Part shown: positions 16,851 to 24,152 of the stretch, piece after piece | Layout of the letters: each line of letters opens with the position of its first letter | How positions within the stretch are numbered: the first letter of the stretch is position 1 | Source of the DNA: Seohaeicola sp024304985 | Lineage (GTDB): Bacteria > Pseudomonadota > Alphaproteobacteria > Rhodobacterales > Rhodobacteraceae | Length of the DNA: 64,000 nt | Direction: 5' to 3' | Assembly (NCBI RefSeq): GCF_028802875.1 | Contig: NZ_JARAMP010000022.1 | Coordinates: 4,039 to 68,038 of the forward strand | Notes under the pieces: generated by a model | Told to the model about the DNA's origin: nothing | What the model saw: only the letters and a program-made list of their open reading frames with translations | Databases searched by the model: none | Position numbers and translations under genes: made by a program

Positions 16851-17660
16851 TTATGGTTTTTCGTAAGGGAGTGTTTCGGGGTGAGCGGGTTTTGGCGCGG
16901 GCAACATCCAACGCCAGAGTTTTTCGTCAGGCAGAGGCAGTACCATCAGCCAATGCTCCAGCAGGGCAAGGCTTGTGATCGCAGTCAAAAGGGTAAAGCC
17001 GGTGATGTCCCCTGCGGTGTCCACCGCCCAAAGGCGTTCCAGCCAGCAGGCCACGGCAAAGGTCAGGGCAGTGACCGAGAAGGGAAAGACCCAGTTCAGC
17101 CGCGACAGCCGGAAATGGCTGGGCAGATGCGCCAGCGGGCTGGGCAGGAATTCCACGTTGATCTTGGGCACGCCGAAGAAGAGGTTCAGCTTGGCGGATA
17201 CACGGGCGAAAAACAGAACGACGAAGGTCCACAGGCCGAAGGCGTTTTCAGCACCCCAACCCACCAGCAGGATCAGGATCATCGTCGCGACCAGCAGCAT
17301 CTCGTGATAGGCGATGGTGCCCCACGCTCGGATGAAGCGCTCCCATTCCGGCAATTTCTCGGGGCAGTGGTTGGCGTTGGGGCCGGTGATAATGCCGGTC
17401 AGAAAGGCCAGTTCGATCCAGCCCCAGACCGCAATGGCCGAGAGGAAGGCAAGATAGGCGCCAGTTGAACTGACGTCATCGAAGGTGGCGTATAGCCCCC
17501 AGAGACCTATCCCGAATAGCGGCAAGGCGGCCCATGTCGCCATGTTGCAGGCCCGCGCGCCATGCCTGTCGGCATAGCGCACGGCCATCAGGATCACCCC
17601 GGTCGAGAACCACCAGACAAAAAGGGCCGCGAGGGCCGCGATCCATGGGTTTTCCAGCAT
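16851..17660 (-). CDS. puhE: Photosynthetic complex assembly protein PuhE
   Basis: Inner-membrane protein (269 aa) with about seven hydrophobic helices, matching PuhE (DUF3623), which influences reaction-centre and light-harvesting complex amounts in Rhodobacter. Recognisable segments are ALFVWWFSTGVILMAVRYADR at the N-terminus and RAWGTIAYHEMLLV mid-protein. I start it at MLENPWIAAL, whose ATG shares one base with the acsF stop; a longer open frame upstream overlaps acsF and is not membrane-like. It precedes hemA by 15 bases, the usual order acsF-puhE-hemA. Confidence 0.93.
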   Translation of the reverse strand: MLENPWIAALAALFVWWFSTGVILMAVRYADRHGARACNMATWAALPLFGIGLWGLYATFDDVSSTGAYLAFLSAIAVWGWIELAFLTGIITGPNANHCPEKLPEWERFIRAWGTIAYHEMLLVATMILILLVGWGAENAFGLWTFVVLFFARVSAKLNLFFGVPKINVEFLPSPLAHLPSHFRLSRLNWVFPFSVTALTFAVACWLERLWAVDTAGDITGFTLLTAITSLALLEHWLMVLPLPDEKLWRWMLPAPKPAHPETLPYEKP

Positions 17661-18778
17661 CAGTATGCGGGCTCCAGGCGGGTGGAGACAGGCACGCGAT
17701 GCGTTTTCGCCGGGATGGTGAACAGTGACACGAAAGCCGCAGCCGCACGGGCTTGCGACGTGAGGCGGCTGACCGCTGCGCCGAACCCGCTCTGCGTCTT
17801 GGCACGGGCCAGATCCGCATTGGCCTTCTGCAAGCGCACCAGACCGCGCTGCCAACGGGGATGGTCAATATCCAGCGTGATCGGAAAGATCTGCTCGGAC
17901 AGCTTGGAGGTCTTTGTAAAGACCTCGTGGGCATACCAGTCTGGATCCACCCCCAAGGCCTTGTGAAAGGCCGGACGCTGATGGTCGCGCACATACATGG
18001 TGGAATAAACGGCCGTGAGGAAGAACTTGATCCACAGAACGTTGATGCCACTGGTCAACTTCGGATCGGTCTTCATCAGCAAGGCGAAGGCTTCGCCATG
18101 GCTGAACTCGTCGTTGCACCACTCTTCGAACCATTTGAAGATCGGATGGAAGCGGTGCTCGGGATGTGCCTCGAGGTGACGGAAGATCGTGATGTAACGG
18201 GCATAGCCGATCTTTTCGGACAGGTAGGTGGCATAGTAGATAAACTTGGGACGGAAGTAGGTGTATTTCTTCTTCTGCGTCAGAAACCCAAGGTTCACCG
18301 CCACGCCCGCTTCGCGCAGCGCATCATTGATGAAGCCAGCGTGCCGCGCCTCGTCCCGCGCCATCAGCTGGAAAAGCTGCGTGATGTCGGCATTGCTGCC
18401 GCGCCGCTTCATTTCCTTGTAAAGAACACAGCCCGAGAATTCGGCGGTGCAGGAGCTTATCAGGAAATCGAGGAATTCCTTCTTCAGCTGCGGCTCCATC
18501 CCGTCCCAATCGACATGGTCCCAGTTCTCGTTCTTCTTGAAATGACCCCGGTTCGGATCGCTCTGCATCTGCGCGATCAAAGCGTCCCAGTCCTCGCGGA
18601 CCGGGGTCACGTCAATCGCGTCCAGCTCGTCGAAATCGGTGGTGTAGAAACGTGGCGTCAGCAGGGTATCCTGCATTGCAACCTGCGTCGCGGCCTCGCT
18701 GTCGAATTTCTCCTGATTGGCTTCCTGCGTGGCAAGCGCCTCTTCTGCGGTCAGGGCATCTGCGGAATGAACGTTCAT
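17660..18778 (-). CDS. acsF: Mg-protoporphyrin IX monomethyl ester oxidative cyclase (aerobic)
   Basis: Di-iron monooxygenase (372 aa) that forms ring E of bacteriochlorophyll using O2. Iron ligands are visible: Glu113 (CTAEFSG), the ExxH Glu143/His146 (RDEARHAGF) and Glu222/His225 (NDEFSHGEAF). The start ATG overlaps the preceding gene's stop (ATGA) and is preceded by GAGGAGGTGA, a strong ribosome binding site. No anaerobic cyclase (bchE) is seen in the window, which fits an aerobic phototroph. The order orf-acsF-puhE-hemA is standard for Roseobacter-type clusters. Confidence 0.97.
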   Translation of the reverse strand: MNVHSADALTAEEALATQEANQEKFDSEAATQVAMQDTLLTPRFYTTDFDELDAIDVTPVREDWDALIAQMQSDPNRGHFKKNENWDHVDWDGMEPQLKKEFLDFLISSCTAEFSGCVLYKEMKRRGSNADITQLFQLMARDEARHAGFINDALREAGVAVNLGFLTQKKKYTYFRPKFIYYATYLSEKIGYARYITIFRHLEAHPEHRFHPIFKWFEEWCNDEFSHGEAFALLMKTDPKLTSGINVLWIKFFLTAVYSTMYVRDHQRPAFHKALGVDPDWYAHEVFTKTSKLSEQIFPITLDIDHPRWQRGLVRLQKANADLARAKTQSGFGAAVSRLTSQARAAAAFVSLFTIPAKTHRVPVSTRLEPAY

Positions 18779-19071
18779 AGCATCACCTCCTCGGAGAATG
18801 AGAATTCGCAAAGTTCCATGAACTCGAAATCACCGGTCAGGCGGGTCCAGAGCCGCTCCAGCTTGCTGGCGCGGATGATCGTGGCCTCGCGGTCCTCGAT
18901 CACCACTTCGCCGTAGGGGGCCATGATCTGCGGCCCATGCACCTTGACCTCATCCCCCGGATAGATCACGGCGCCGTTGTTGAATTTCACATGCGCATGC
19001 AGGCTTTCGAACCTGTGGCTCACTTCGACGGTGCAGGGGGCGCGTTCAACCTCTTTTGTCAACAGTCCCAT
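18775..19071 (-). CDS. Conserved small photosynthesis-cluster protein (98 aa) upstream of acsF
   Basis: A soluble-looking 98-residue protein (begins MGLLTKEVERAPCTVE, ends FSEEVML) with a beta-rich central part, NNGAVIYPGDEVKVHGP, that reads like a small beta-barrel. It lies between puhC and acsF, 18 bases after the first and with an ATGA overlap into the second. The position and coupling argue for a role in cyclase function or complex assembly; an auxiliary subunit of the AcsF cyclase is a possibility but is my inference. I do not recognise a named family with certainty. Confidence 0.8.
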   Translation of the reverse strand: MGLLTKEVERAPCTVEVSHRFESLHAHVKFNNGAVIYPGDEVKVHGPQIMAPYGEVVIEDREATIIRASKLERLWTRLTGDFEFMELCEFSFSEEVML

Positions 19072-19089
19072 ATCGGTTCCCTTTCGATA

Positions 19090-19551
19090 TCAATCCAGCA
19101 GCCTGGCGAAGGCTCTGGTGTTTGTGAGCCCGAACCCCATGAGGTCCGCGCTCCATCCGATCGTGTCGTCATAGATGGCAATCCGGTTGCCTTCCGTGCG
19201 GACCAACCGCACGGGACCGTCAAGGGCCACGCCGTGCTTGGTGCGTTCCCGCACCAGAACCCGGTGAACACCCGAGATGAAACCGCCCTGTTCGGGCGAG
19301 AGTTCGGCGATAATCTGTCCGTTGACATCCATGACGCGGGCAGCCCCGCTCAGGTCGCCAGACAGGATGATGATCCGCTCTGCCACCACTGCCTCGCGCG
19401 GGGGGGTGGATTCAAGCGGGCGATCCGTGAGTGTGGCCATGGTGACCAGTGCAAGACAGACAAGGACAAGAGCGGTCAAGCTGCGTCCCAGAAAACGCGG
19501 GATCAGATCGACTTCCGGGCTGGCCTTGTAGGGGTGAACGGGCATGGTCAT
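19090..19551 (-). CDS. puhC: Photosynthetic complex assembly protein PuhC
   Basis: Single-pass membrane protein of about 153 aa: a short cytoplasmic N-terminus (PVHPYKASPEVDLIPRFLG), one helix (about residues 23-43) and a periplasmic domain containing DVNGQIIAELSPEQGGF. PuhC assists reaction centre-light harvesting 1 assembly in Rhodobacter. I place the start at the ATG at 19551, preceded by GAGGA; the frame is open further upstream but there it overlaps puhB. It lies 10 bases after puhB, keeping the puhA-puhB-puhC order. Confidence 0.9.
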   Translation of the reverse strand: MTMPVHPYKASPEVDLIPRFLGRSLTALVLVCLALVTMATLTDRPLESTPPREAVVAERIIILSGDLSGAARVMDVNGQIIAELSPEQGGFISGVHRVLVRERTKHGVALDGPVRLVRTEGNRIAIYDDTIGWSADLMGFGLTNTRAFARLLD

Positions 19552-19561
19552 GATCTGATCC

Positions 19562-20209
19562 TCATTCTGCCGCAACAGCATTGCCCTGCGGTGCGGCGAC
19601 AGGTTGATTGCGGGTGATGACCGGACTTGTGACACGCTTTTCCGCTGCGTCGCTGATCATCCTGGCGATATTGGCCGCCTCGGGGATGCATCGCAGCGCG
19701 GGTTGGGTGCGCCGCATGACCCAAGGGCGCACATGCGGCCAGCACACCAGATAGGAAAGGCGCGTATCGCCCATCAGATCCAGAGCGATGGTGCCGGTCC
19801 CGGTTTTCCGCAGATCAAGTGTTGCATTGGCAATCTGCGTGTAGGGCAGGTTCAGCGTCACAGTCAGAGCCGCCCCGATCCGCATCGCCACACGGCGGTT
19901 CGTGATCGTATAGACGGTGGCCCGCGCCTGAATAATGGCGGTGATCATCAGAAGCACTGAAACGATGCCACCCAGAACGATGAAGGGGAAAGCCCCACTC
20001 ACCGCCTGAGATAATGTGACCTGGTCGCTGAGCACGATGAAGCGCCAGGCGAAGAGAAACAGGAAATACCCGACCACCCAGTACAGGTTGAGGGATTCCT
20101 TGGTGAGGGCCCACCAGTCGGGACGGCCCTGCCAGAGGATCACTTCGCCCTCGGGCGGAAGCTCCGGCAGACCGTTGATCGGTTCCTGGTCGAAATCGTC
20201 GTGGGACAT
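19562..20209 (-). CDS. puhB: Photosynthetic complex assembly protein PuhB
   Basis: Inner-membrane protein (215 aa) with three hydrophobic helices (about 43-60, 70-93 and a weaker one) and a PH-like domain (TVYTITNRRVAMRIGAALT) of the bacterial bPH2 type. PuhB promotes reaction centre assembly in Rhodobacter. N-terminal GEVILWQGRPDW is the typical bPH2 entry motif. The gene begins 21 bases downstream of puhA and precedes puhC by 10 bases. Confidence 0.93.
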   Translation of the reverse strand: MSHDDFDQEPINGLPELPPEGEVILWQGRPDWWALTKESLNLYWVVGYFLFLFAWRFIVLSDQVTLSQAVSGAFPFIVLGGIVSVLLMITAIIQARATVYTITNRRVAMRIGAALTVTLNLPYTQIANATLDLRKTGTGTIALDLMGDTRLSYLVCWPHVRPWVMRRTQPALRCIPEAANIARMISDAAEKRVTSPVITRNQPVAAPQGNAVAAE

Positions 20210-20230
20210 GATGGACCCCCTTTTCTTGCG

Positions 20231-21001
20231 TCAGAGTTGCGGCTCAAGCCGGTCCTGGCTGGCATAGAGTTTGCCGCCAGCGTAGTAGCCCGAGATCTTG
20301 TCTTCCTCGAGCAGTGTCACCTGCCGGGGCGAGGCGGTCTTGGGCACATTGTTGAAATGCTTGCCGAAGATCGAGTGGATCTTGACGCGGTCCGACTTGA
20401 TCTTGCAGAGCGTCATCGGCACCAGTCGTGTGCCTTCGCCCCATGCAGCATCCAGCTTGATCTCGAGATAACGGACCAGTTGTTCCGGCTCGTCGATCCA
20501 CATGTCGACGATGCTGCCCACGATCTCCAGATCGCCGGCCTGCACCGGAAGACCGCGCGGATCACGCCCCGCAGAGACATGAAAATGCTCGGTCGCAGCC
20601 ATCGGGATGATCTTGGGGTGACCCTTGCCATCCAGTTCCGGCACGTCGCGGCGCGGCGCCCAGGACGCAGGGCCGACACCGTCGATCATCGGATCGCCGG
20701 TCGGTTCAAAGGGAAAGCCATTGCCCGCAGCAGTCTTGCGCACTGCGATATCCGTGCGCTCAGGATTCTGGCCGCTGGGAACTGTGACCTCGCCCCGGCC
20801 ATGGGCCAGCTTGAAGGTCTTGTCGTCCGGCACCGGGAACAGTCCCTGGTTGGCGGATTGCTTGCCGTCGTCATCCTCGAGCGGATACCCCTCGCGCATG
20901 TTCTCGCGCTGGATATAGATGATGAGAAGAGCGAAGAAGCCGTAGAACAGCCAGAGAGTCAGGCTGGCAAGGTCGAATTCGCCGAAGAAAGTTGCTGTCA
21001 T
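20231..21001 (-). CDS. puhA: Photosynthetic reaction centre H subunit
   Basis: H subunit of the type II reaction centre (256 aa), anchoring the L/M core in the membrane. The N-terminus has one membrane helix (ASLTLWLFYGFFALLIIYI, residues 11-29) followed by REGYPLE and a cytoplasmic PRC-barrel domain with the typical REVTVP-like and PGDPMIDGVGPASW segments. An AGGAGG lies eight bases before the ATG. A 28-base gap separates it from lhaA; in Rhodobacter puhA also has promoters within the upstream gene, so independent transcription is possible. Confidence 0.97.
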   Translation of the reverse strand: MTATFFGEFDLASLTLWLFYGFFALLIIYIQRENMREGYPLEDDDGKQSANQGLFPVPDDKTFKLAHGRGEVTVPSGQNPERTDIAVRKTAAGNGFPFEPTGDPMIDGVGPASWAPRRDVPELDGKGHPKIIPMAATEHFHVSAGRDPRGLPVQAGDLEIVGSIVDMWIDEPEQLVRYLEIKLDAAWGEGTRLVPMTLCKIKSDRVKIHSIFGKHFNNVPKTASPRQVTLLEEDKISGYYAGGKLYASQDRLEPQL

Positions 21002-21029
21002 GGTCGTGTCCTCCTAGGGGAGCCTTGTA

Positions 21030-22475
21030 TCAGGTTGGAAAGTCGGCCAGGCCGATGCCGGTCGGCCCATGGTCGGGTTGGTCAGAACTGGCCGTGACAG
21101 TCCGCACCAGCGGACCCAGAGCAACCAGGGTAATAAAAAGAATCGCAATTTCCGTATGATAGACAACGGAGTAGCCGGTCGCAGGGCTGTTCAAAGCCTC
21201 GCCCAGCTGTCCGCTAAGCGCCATATGGTTGACCCAGTCACGCAATGCGCCGCCAAAGGCGATGGACGAGCCTGCCGCCGTGGCTTGCGCCGCACCCCAG
21301 GCCCCCAGCGCCAGGCCGCGTCCGGCCAGACCGCGCGCAGGCATTGCCATGGCGGCCATCAGGGTCGAGACAGCAAAGAGCCCACCGCCAAATCCGATCA
21401 TCATCGCACCGGCGAAAAAGATCGTAGGCGAATTCATCGGTGCAGCAAAAATCACCACCGAAAAGGCCATGATACCCGCAAGAATACCGCTTCCTGCCAT
21501 GCGATAGGGGTTGGCGCGCCGGGCCAGCATACGGCCCGCCAATGCAAAACCCAAAAGCGCCCCGGTCGCCCACATCGCTGTCAGCGTGGTCGTCGCCGCA
21601 ACCGACAGGTCCAGAATTTCGCCGCCATAAGGCTCCAACAGCACATCCTGCATGTTGAAGGCGACGGTGCCCAGAAAGACCACCGCAAGCAAACGACCAG
21701 CCGTGCCACCGGCCATCAGATCCGCCCAGGCATCGGCAAACTTCGGACGGGGAGCCTCGCGTTCTTCGCGGCTCATGGGGCGGACATTTTCCTGCTTCCA
21801 AAGGGCAAGAATGTTCAGCGCCAGACCGGCCACCGCGGCGCCTTGGACAACTCGGATCAGCTTGAGGCTGGTGAACTCCTGCAGCAGGAACCCGATGATG
21901 AGGGCCGAGGCCCCCATGCCCAGCAGGAACATCACATAAAGAAGCGCCACAACACGGGGGCGGGTCTCTTCCGTGGCCCTGTCACTGGCCAGCGCCAGAC
22001 CGGCCGTCTGGGTCATGTGCAGGCCAAGGCCGGTCATGAGAAAGGCCAGCGCCGCCAGAACCTCACCGGCGAAGGGGACGTCGTGGACCACATCACCGCC
22101 CAGCACCAGCAGGGCAAAGGGCATCACCGCCAGCCCGCCAAACTGCCAGAGCGATCCGAACCACAGGTAAGGGATACGTTTCCATCCGATCGCACTGCGA
22201 TGTGTATCCGAGCGGAATCCCAGAAGCGCGCGGAATGGTGCAATCAGCACGGGAAGTGCGATCATGAAGGCAACGATCATCGCCGCCAGTGAGAGTTCGA
22301 CGATCATCACCCGGTTCAGCGTTCCCAACAGCATGACCGAAGCCATCCCGACTGAAACCTGAAACAGCGACAGGCGCAACAACTGTGACATCGGCAGATC
22401 GGCGCTGGCCGCATCGGCAAAGGGCAGCATGTTGGCTGTCATCCGGGTCAGGAAACGGGGCGCTTTCCGTGTCAC
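21030..22475 (-). CDS. lhaA: Light-harvesting 1 assembly protein LhaA (PucC-family MFS)
   Basis: Twelve-helix MFS-like protein (about 481 aa) of the PucC/LhaA family, needed for light-harvesting 1 assembly and probably for delivering pigment. Hallmarks are LLRLSLFQVSVGMASVMLLGTLNRVMIVEL near the N-terminus and FRALLGFRSDTHRSAIGWKRIPY. I choose the GTG at 22475, which overlaps the bchM stop (GTGA) and has GGAG upstream; ATG 22439 is the alternative. It sits between bchM and puhA, as in other purple bacteria. Confidence 0.92.
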   Translation of the reverse strand: MTRKAPRFLTRMTANMLPFADAASADLPMSQLLRLSLFQVSVGMASVMLLGTLNRVMIVELSLAAMIVAFMIALPVLIAPFRALLGFRSDTHRSAIGWKRIPYLWFGSLWQFGGLAVMPFALLVLGGDVVHDVPFAGEVLAALAFLMTGLGLHMTQTAGLALASDRATEETRPRVVALLYVMFLLGMGASALIIGFLLQEFTSLKLIRVVQGAAVAGLALNILALWKQENVRPMSREEREAPRPKFADAWADLMAGGTAGRLLAVVFLGTVAFNMQDVLLEPYGGEILDLSVAATTTLTAMWATGALLGFALAGRMLARRANPYRMAGSGILAGIMAFSVVIFAAPMNSPTIFFAGAMMIGFGGGLFAVSTLMAAMAMPARGLAGRGLALGAWGAAQATAAGSSIAFGGALRDWVNHMALSGQLGEALNSPATGYSVVYHTEIAILFITLVALGPLVRTVTASSDQPDHGPTGIGLADFPT

Positions 22476-23146
22476 TTCGAGAACTCCAGAGCTTGCGAGA
22501 TGTAGAAACCCGATGTGATGCGCCCCAGATCGCGAATGCGGCCGGAATCGCGCAAACCATGCGCCAATGAGGCGGGTGAATGGGGGATCATGACCGGCGA
22601 ACGGTCTGACCGCGGGAAAAGCTTTCCGGCATACCACATGCCCATCAGCAGCGTGGTGCGCGGCGCAACAGTGAAGACAACCGAACCCGACGTGCGTTGA
22701 CCAAGACGATCAAGAGCGCTGCGGATGTCGCTGTCGCCATAGTAGATCAGACTGTCCATCGCCATGACATGATCGAACCGGCCCAACGTATCTGCCAGCA
22801 TGTCGCCAGACGTGAAGGTCACCCGTCCGGGCAACCCCGCCGGCAGACGCTTGCGCGCGATCTCGACCAGCGAGGGCGAGATGTCCACAGCCAGAACATC
22901 CGCGCCACGCGCCGCCAGCTCTGCGGTCATCTGCCCGGCACCACAACCGGCATCAAGGATCCGCGCGCCGCGCAGATCCTCGGGCAGTTGCGCCAGCATC
23001 TTGGCCCGCATCCCGTCGCGCCCACGCCGCACCGTCTCTCGGATCCGCGAGACAGGCGCATCCGAGGTCAGCCGCTCCCAGGTTCGGGTCGCAGTCTTGT
23101 CGAAATAGGTCTCGACACGCGTCAGGGTGCGATCATAGGTCATCAA
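22472..23146 (-). CDS. bchM: Mg-protoporphyrin IX O-methyltransferase
   Basis: SAM-dependent methyltransferase (224 aa) that methylates the C13 propionate of Mg-protoporphyrin IX, giving the substrate of AcsF. The SAM-binding motif is ILDAGCGAGQMTAELAARG, followed by motif II VDISPSLVE. N-terminal YDRTLTRVETYFDKTATRTW is typical of BchM. Its start overlaps the bchL stop and its stop overlaps the lhaA GTG, so bchL-bchM-lhaA are translationally coupled. Confidence 0.96.
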   Translation of the reverse strand: MMTYDRTLTRVETYFDKTATRTWERLTSDAPVSRIRETVRRGRDGMRAKMLAQLPEDLRGARILDAGCGAGQMTAELAARGADVLAVDISPSLVEIARKRLPAGLPGRVTFTSGDMLADTLGRFDHVMAMDSLIYYGDSDIRSALDRLGQRTSGSVVFTVAPRTTLLMGMWYAGKLFPRSDRSPVMIPHSPASLAHGLRDSGRIRDLGRITSGFYISQALEFSK

Positions 23147-24039
23147 TCAAACCCAAGCAGTTCAAAGATTTCGCGGTCCGGCAGCGGGGCGGGGGCCAAC
23201 GTTGCGGTCGAGTTGTAAAGCGCTTCAGCCAGACGCATGTATTCGGCGCGGCACTGGACGATATCCTCGTCATCCGGCATCTCGAACAACGTCTTCTTCT
23301 TGAGCCGCGACCGGCGCAGCGCATCGACGTCCGGCATATGGCCGATCCGGTTGAACCCGACGGTGCGGCAGTAGCGATCCACCTCGTCGGTATCCTTGCT
23401 GCGATTTGCGACGCAACCGGCAAGCCGAACCTTGTAATTGTTCGACTTGGCCTGAACGGCGGCAATGATCCGGTTCATCGCATAGATGCTGTCGAAATCA
23501 TTGGCCGTCACGATCAGCGCCAGATCGGCATGTTGCAGGGGCGCGGCGAAACCGCCGCAGACCACATCCCCCAGCACGTCGAAAATCACCACATCGGTGT
23601 CTTCCAGCAGATGATGCTGCTTCAAAAGCTTGACGGTCTGACCGACCACATAGCCACCGCATCCGGTGCCCGCAGGCGGGCCACCCGCCTCGACACACTT
23701 CACGCCGTTGTAACCTTCAAAAACAAAGTCCTCGGGGCGCAGTTCCTCGGAGTGGAAATCCACATCCTTGAGAATGTCGATCACCGTTGGCACCAAGGTG
23801 CCGGTCAGGGTGAAAGTGCTGTCATGCTTGGGATCGCAACCTATCTGAAGCACACGTTTGCCAAGTTTGGAAAACGCCGCCGACAGGTTGCTCGACGTGG
23901 TCGATTTCCCGATCCCGCCCTTTCCATAGACAGAAAAGACCTTGGCCCCTTCGATCTTCGTATCCGCATCCTGATGCACCTGCACCGATCCGTCGCCGTC
24001 CAGACCGCGCAGGTCGGGGATCTCGTCGCGTGGGCTCAT
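23143..24039 (-). CDS. bchL: Protochlorophyllide reductase iron protein BchL
   Basis: NifH-like ATPase (298 aa) that donates electrons to BchN-BchB in light-independent protochlorophyllide reduction. P-loop YGKGGIGKSTTS (about 38-49) and the 4Fe-4S ligands Cys127 (GTGCGGY) and Cys161 (VVCGGF), one per subunit of the dimer, are visible. A strong AAAGGAGG precedes the ATG, and a 113-base gap with a GC hairpin separates it from bchH. The enzyme is oxygen sensitive, so aerobic cells rely on low-oxygen or protected conditions. Confidence 0.97.
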   Translation of the reverse strand: MSPRDEIPDLRGLDGDGSVQVHQDADTKIEGAKVFSVYGKGGIGKSTTSSNLSAAFSKLGKRVLQIGCDPKHDSTFTLTGTLVPTVIDILKDVDFHSEELRPEDFVFEGYNGVKCVEAGGPPAGTGCGGYVVGQTVKLLKQHHLLEDTDVVIFDVLGDVVCGGFAAPLQHADLALIVTANDFDSIYAMNRIIAAVQAKSNNYKVRLAGCVANRSKDTDEVDRYCRTVGFNRIGHMPDVDALRRSRLKKKTLFEMPDDEDIVQCRAEYMRLAEALYNSTATLAPAPLPDREIFELLGFD

Positions 24040-24101
24040 GAAAGCCTCCTTTCAAACCGGGCGTTGTGCCCTGTTTCTGCTTGCCGGAAATATCCCGGGG
24101 G

Positions 24102-24121
24102 TGTGGGGGCTGGCCCCCACA
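24102..24121 (-). other. GC hairpin between bchH and bchL
   Basis: A perfect 9-bp inverted repeat (TGTGGGGGC, 24102-24110, and GCCCCCACA, 24113-24121) with a two-base spacer lies between the bchH stop and the bchL start. There is no T-run, so it is more likely an mRNA stabilising or processing element than a terminator; it would let bchH and bchL accumulate at different levels. Confidence 0.5.
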
Positions 24122-24152
24122 GTGATGTCGTCGAGGGTGTCAAGGGGGCGTG

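Noticed and set aside
17661..17855. Longer puhE frame starting at 17855
   Set aside because: It overlaps acsF, is Gly/Ser/Arg-rich rather than membrane-like, and would not match PuhE length.
20201..21097. Plus-strand open frame opposite puhA
   Set aside because: puhA is unmistakable on the minus strand; the frame has no domains and is a shadow.
23143..24039. Possibility that the NifH-like gene is nitrogenase iron protein or BchX
   Set aside because: Its position between bchH and bchM and the BchL-type length and Cys spacing fit protochlorophyllide reductase; no nif or bchYZ genes accompany it.
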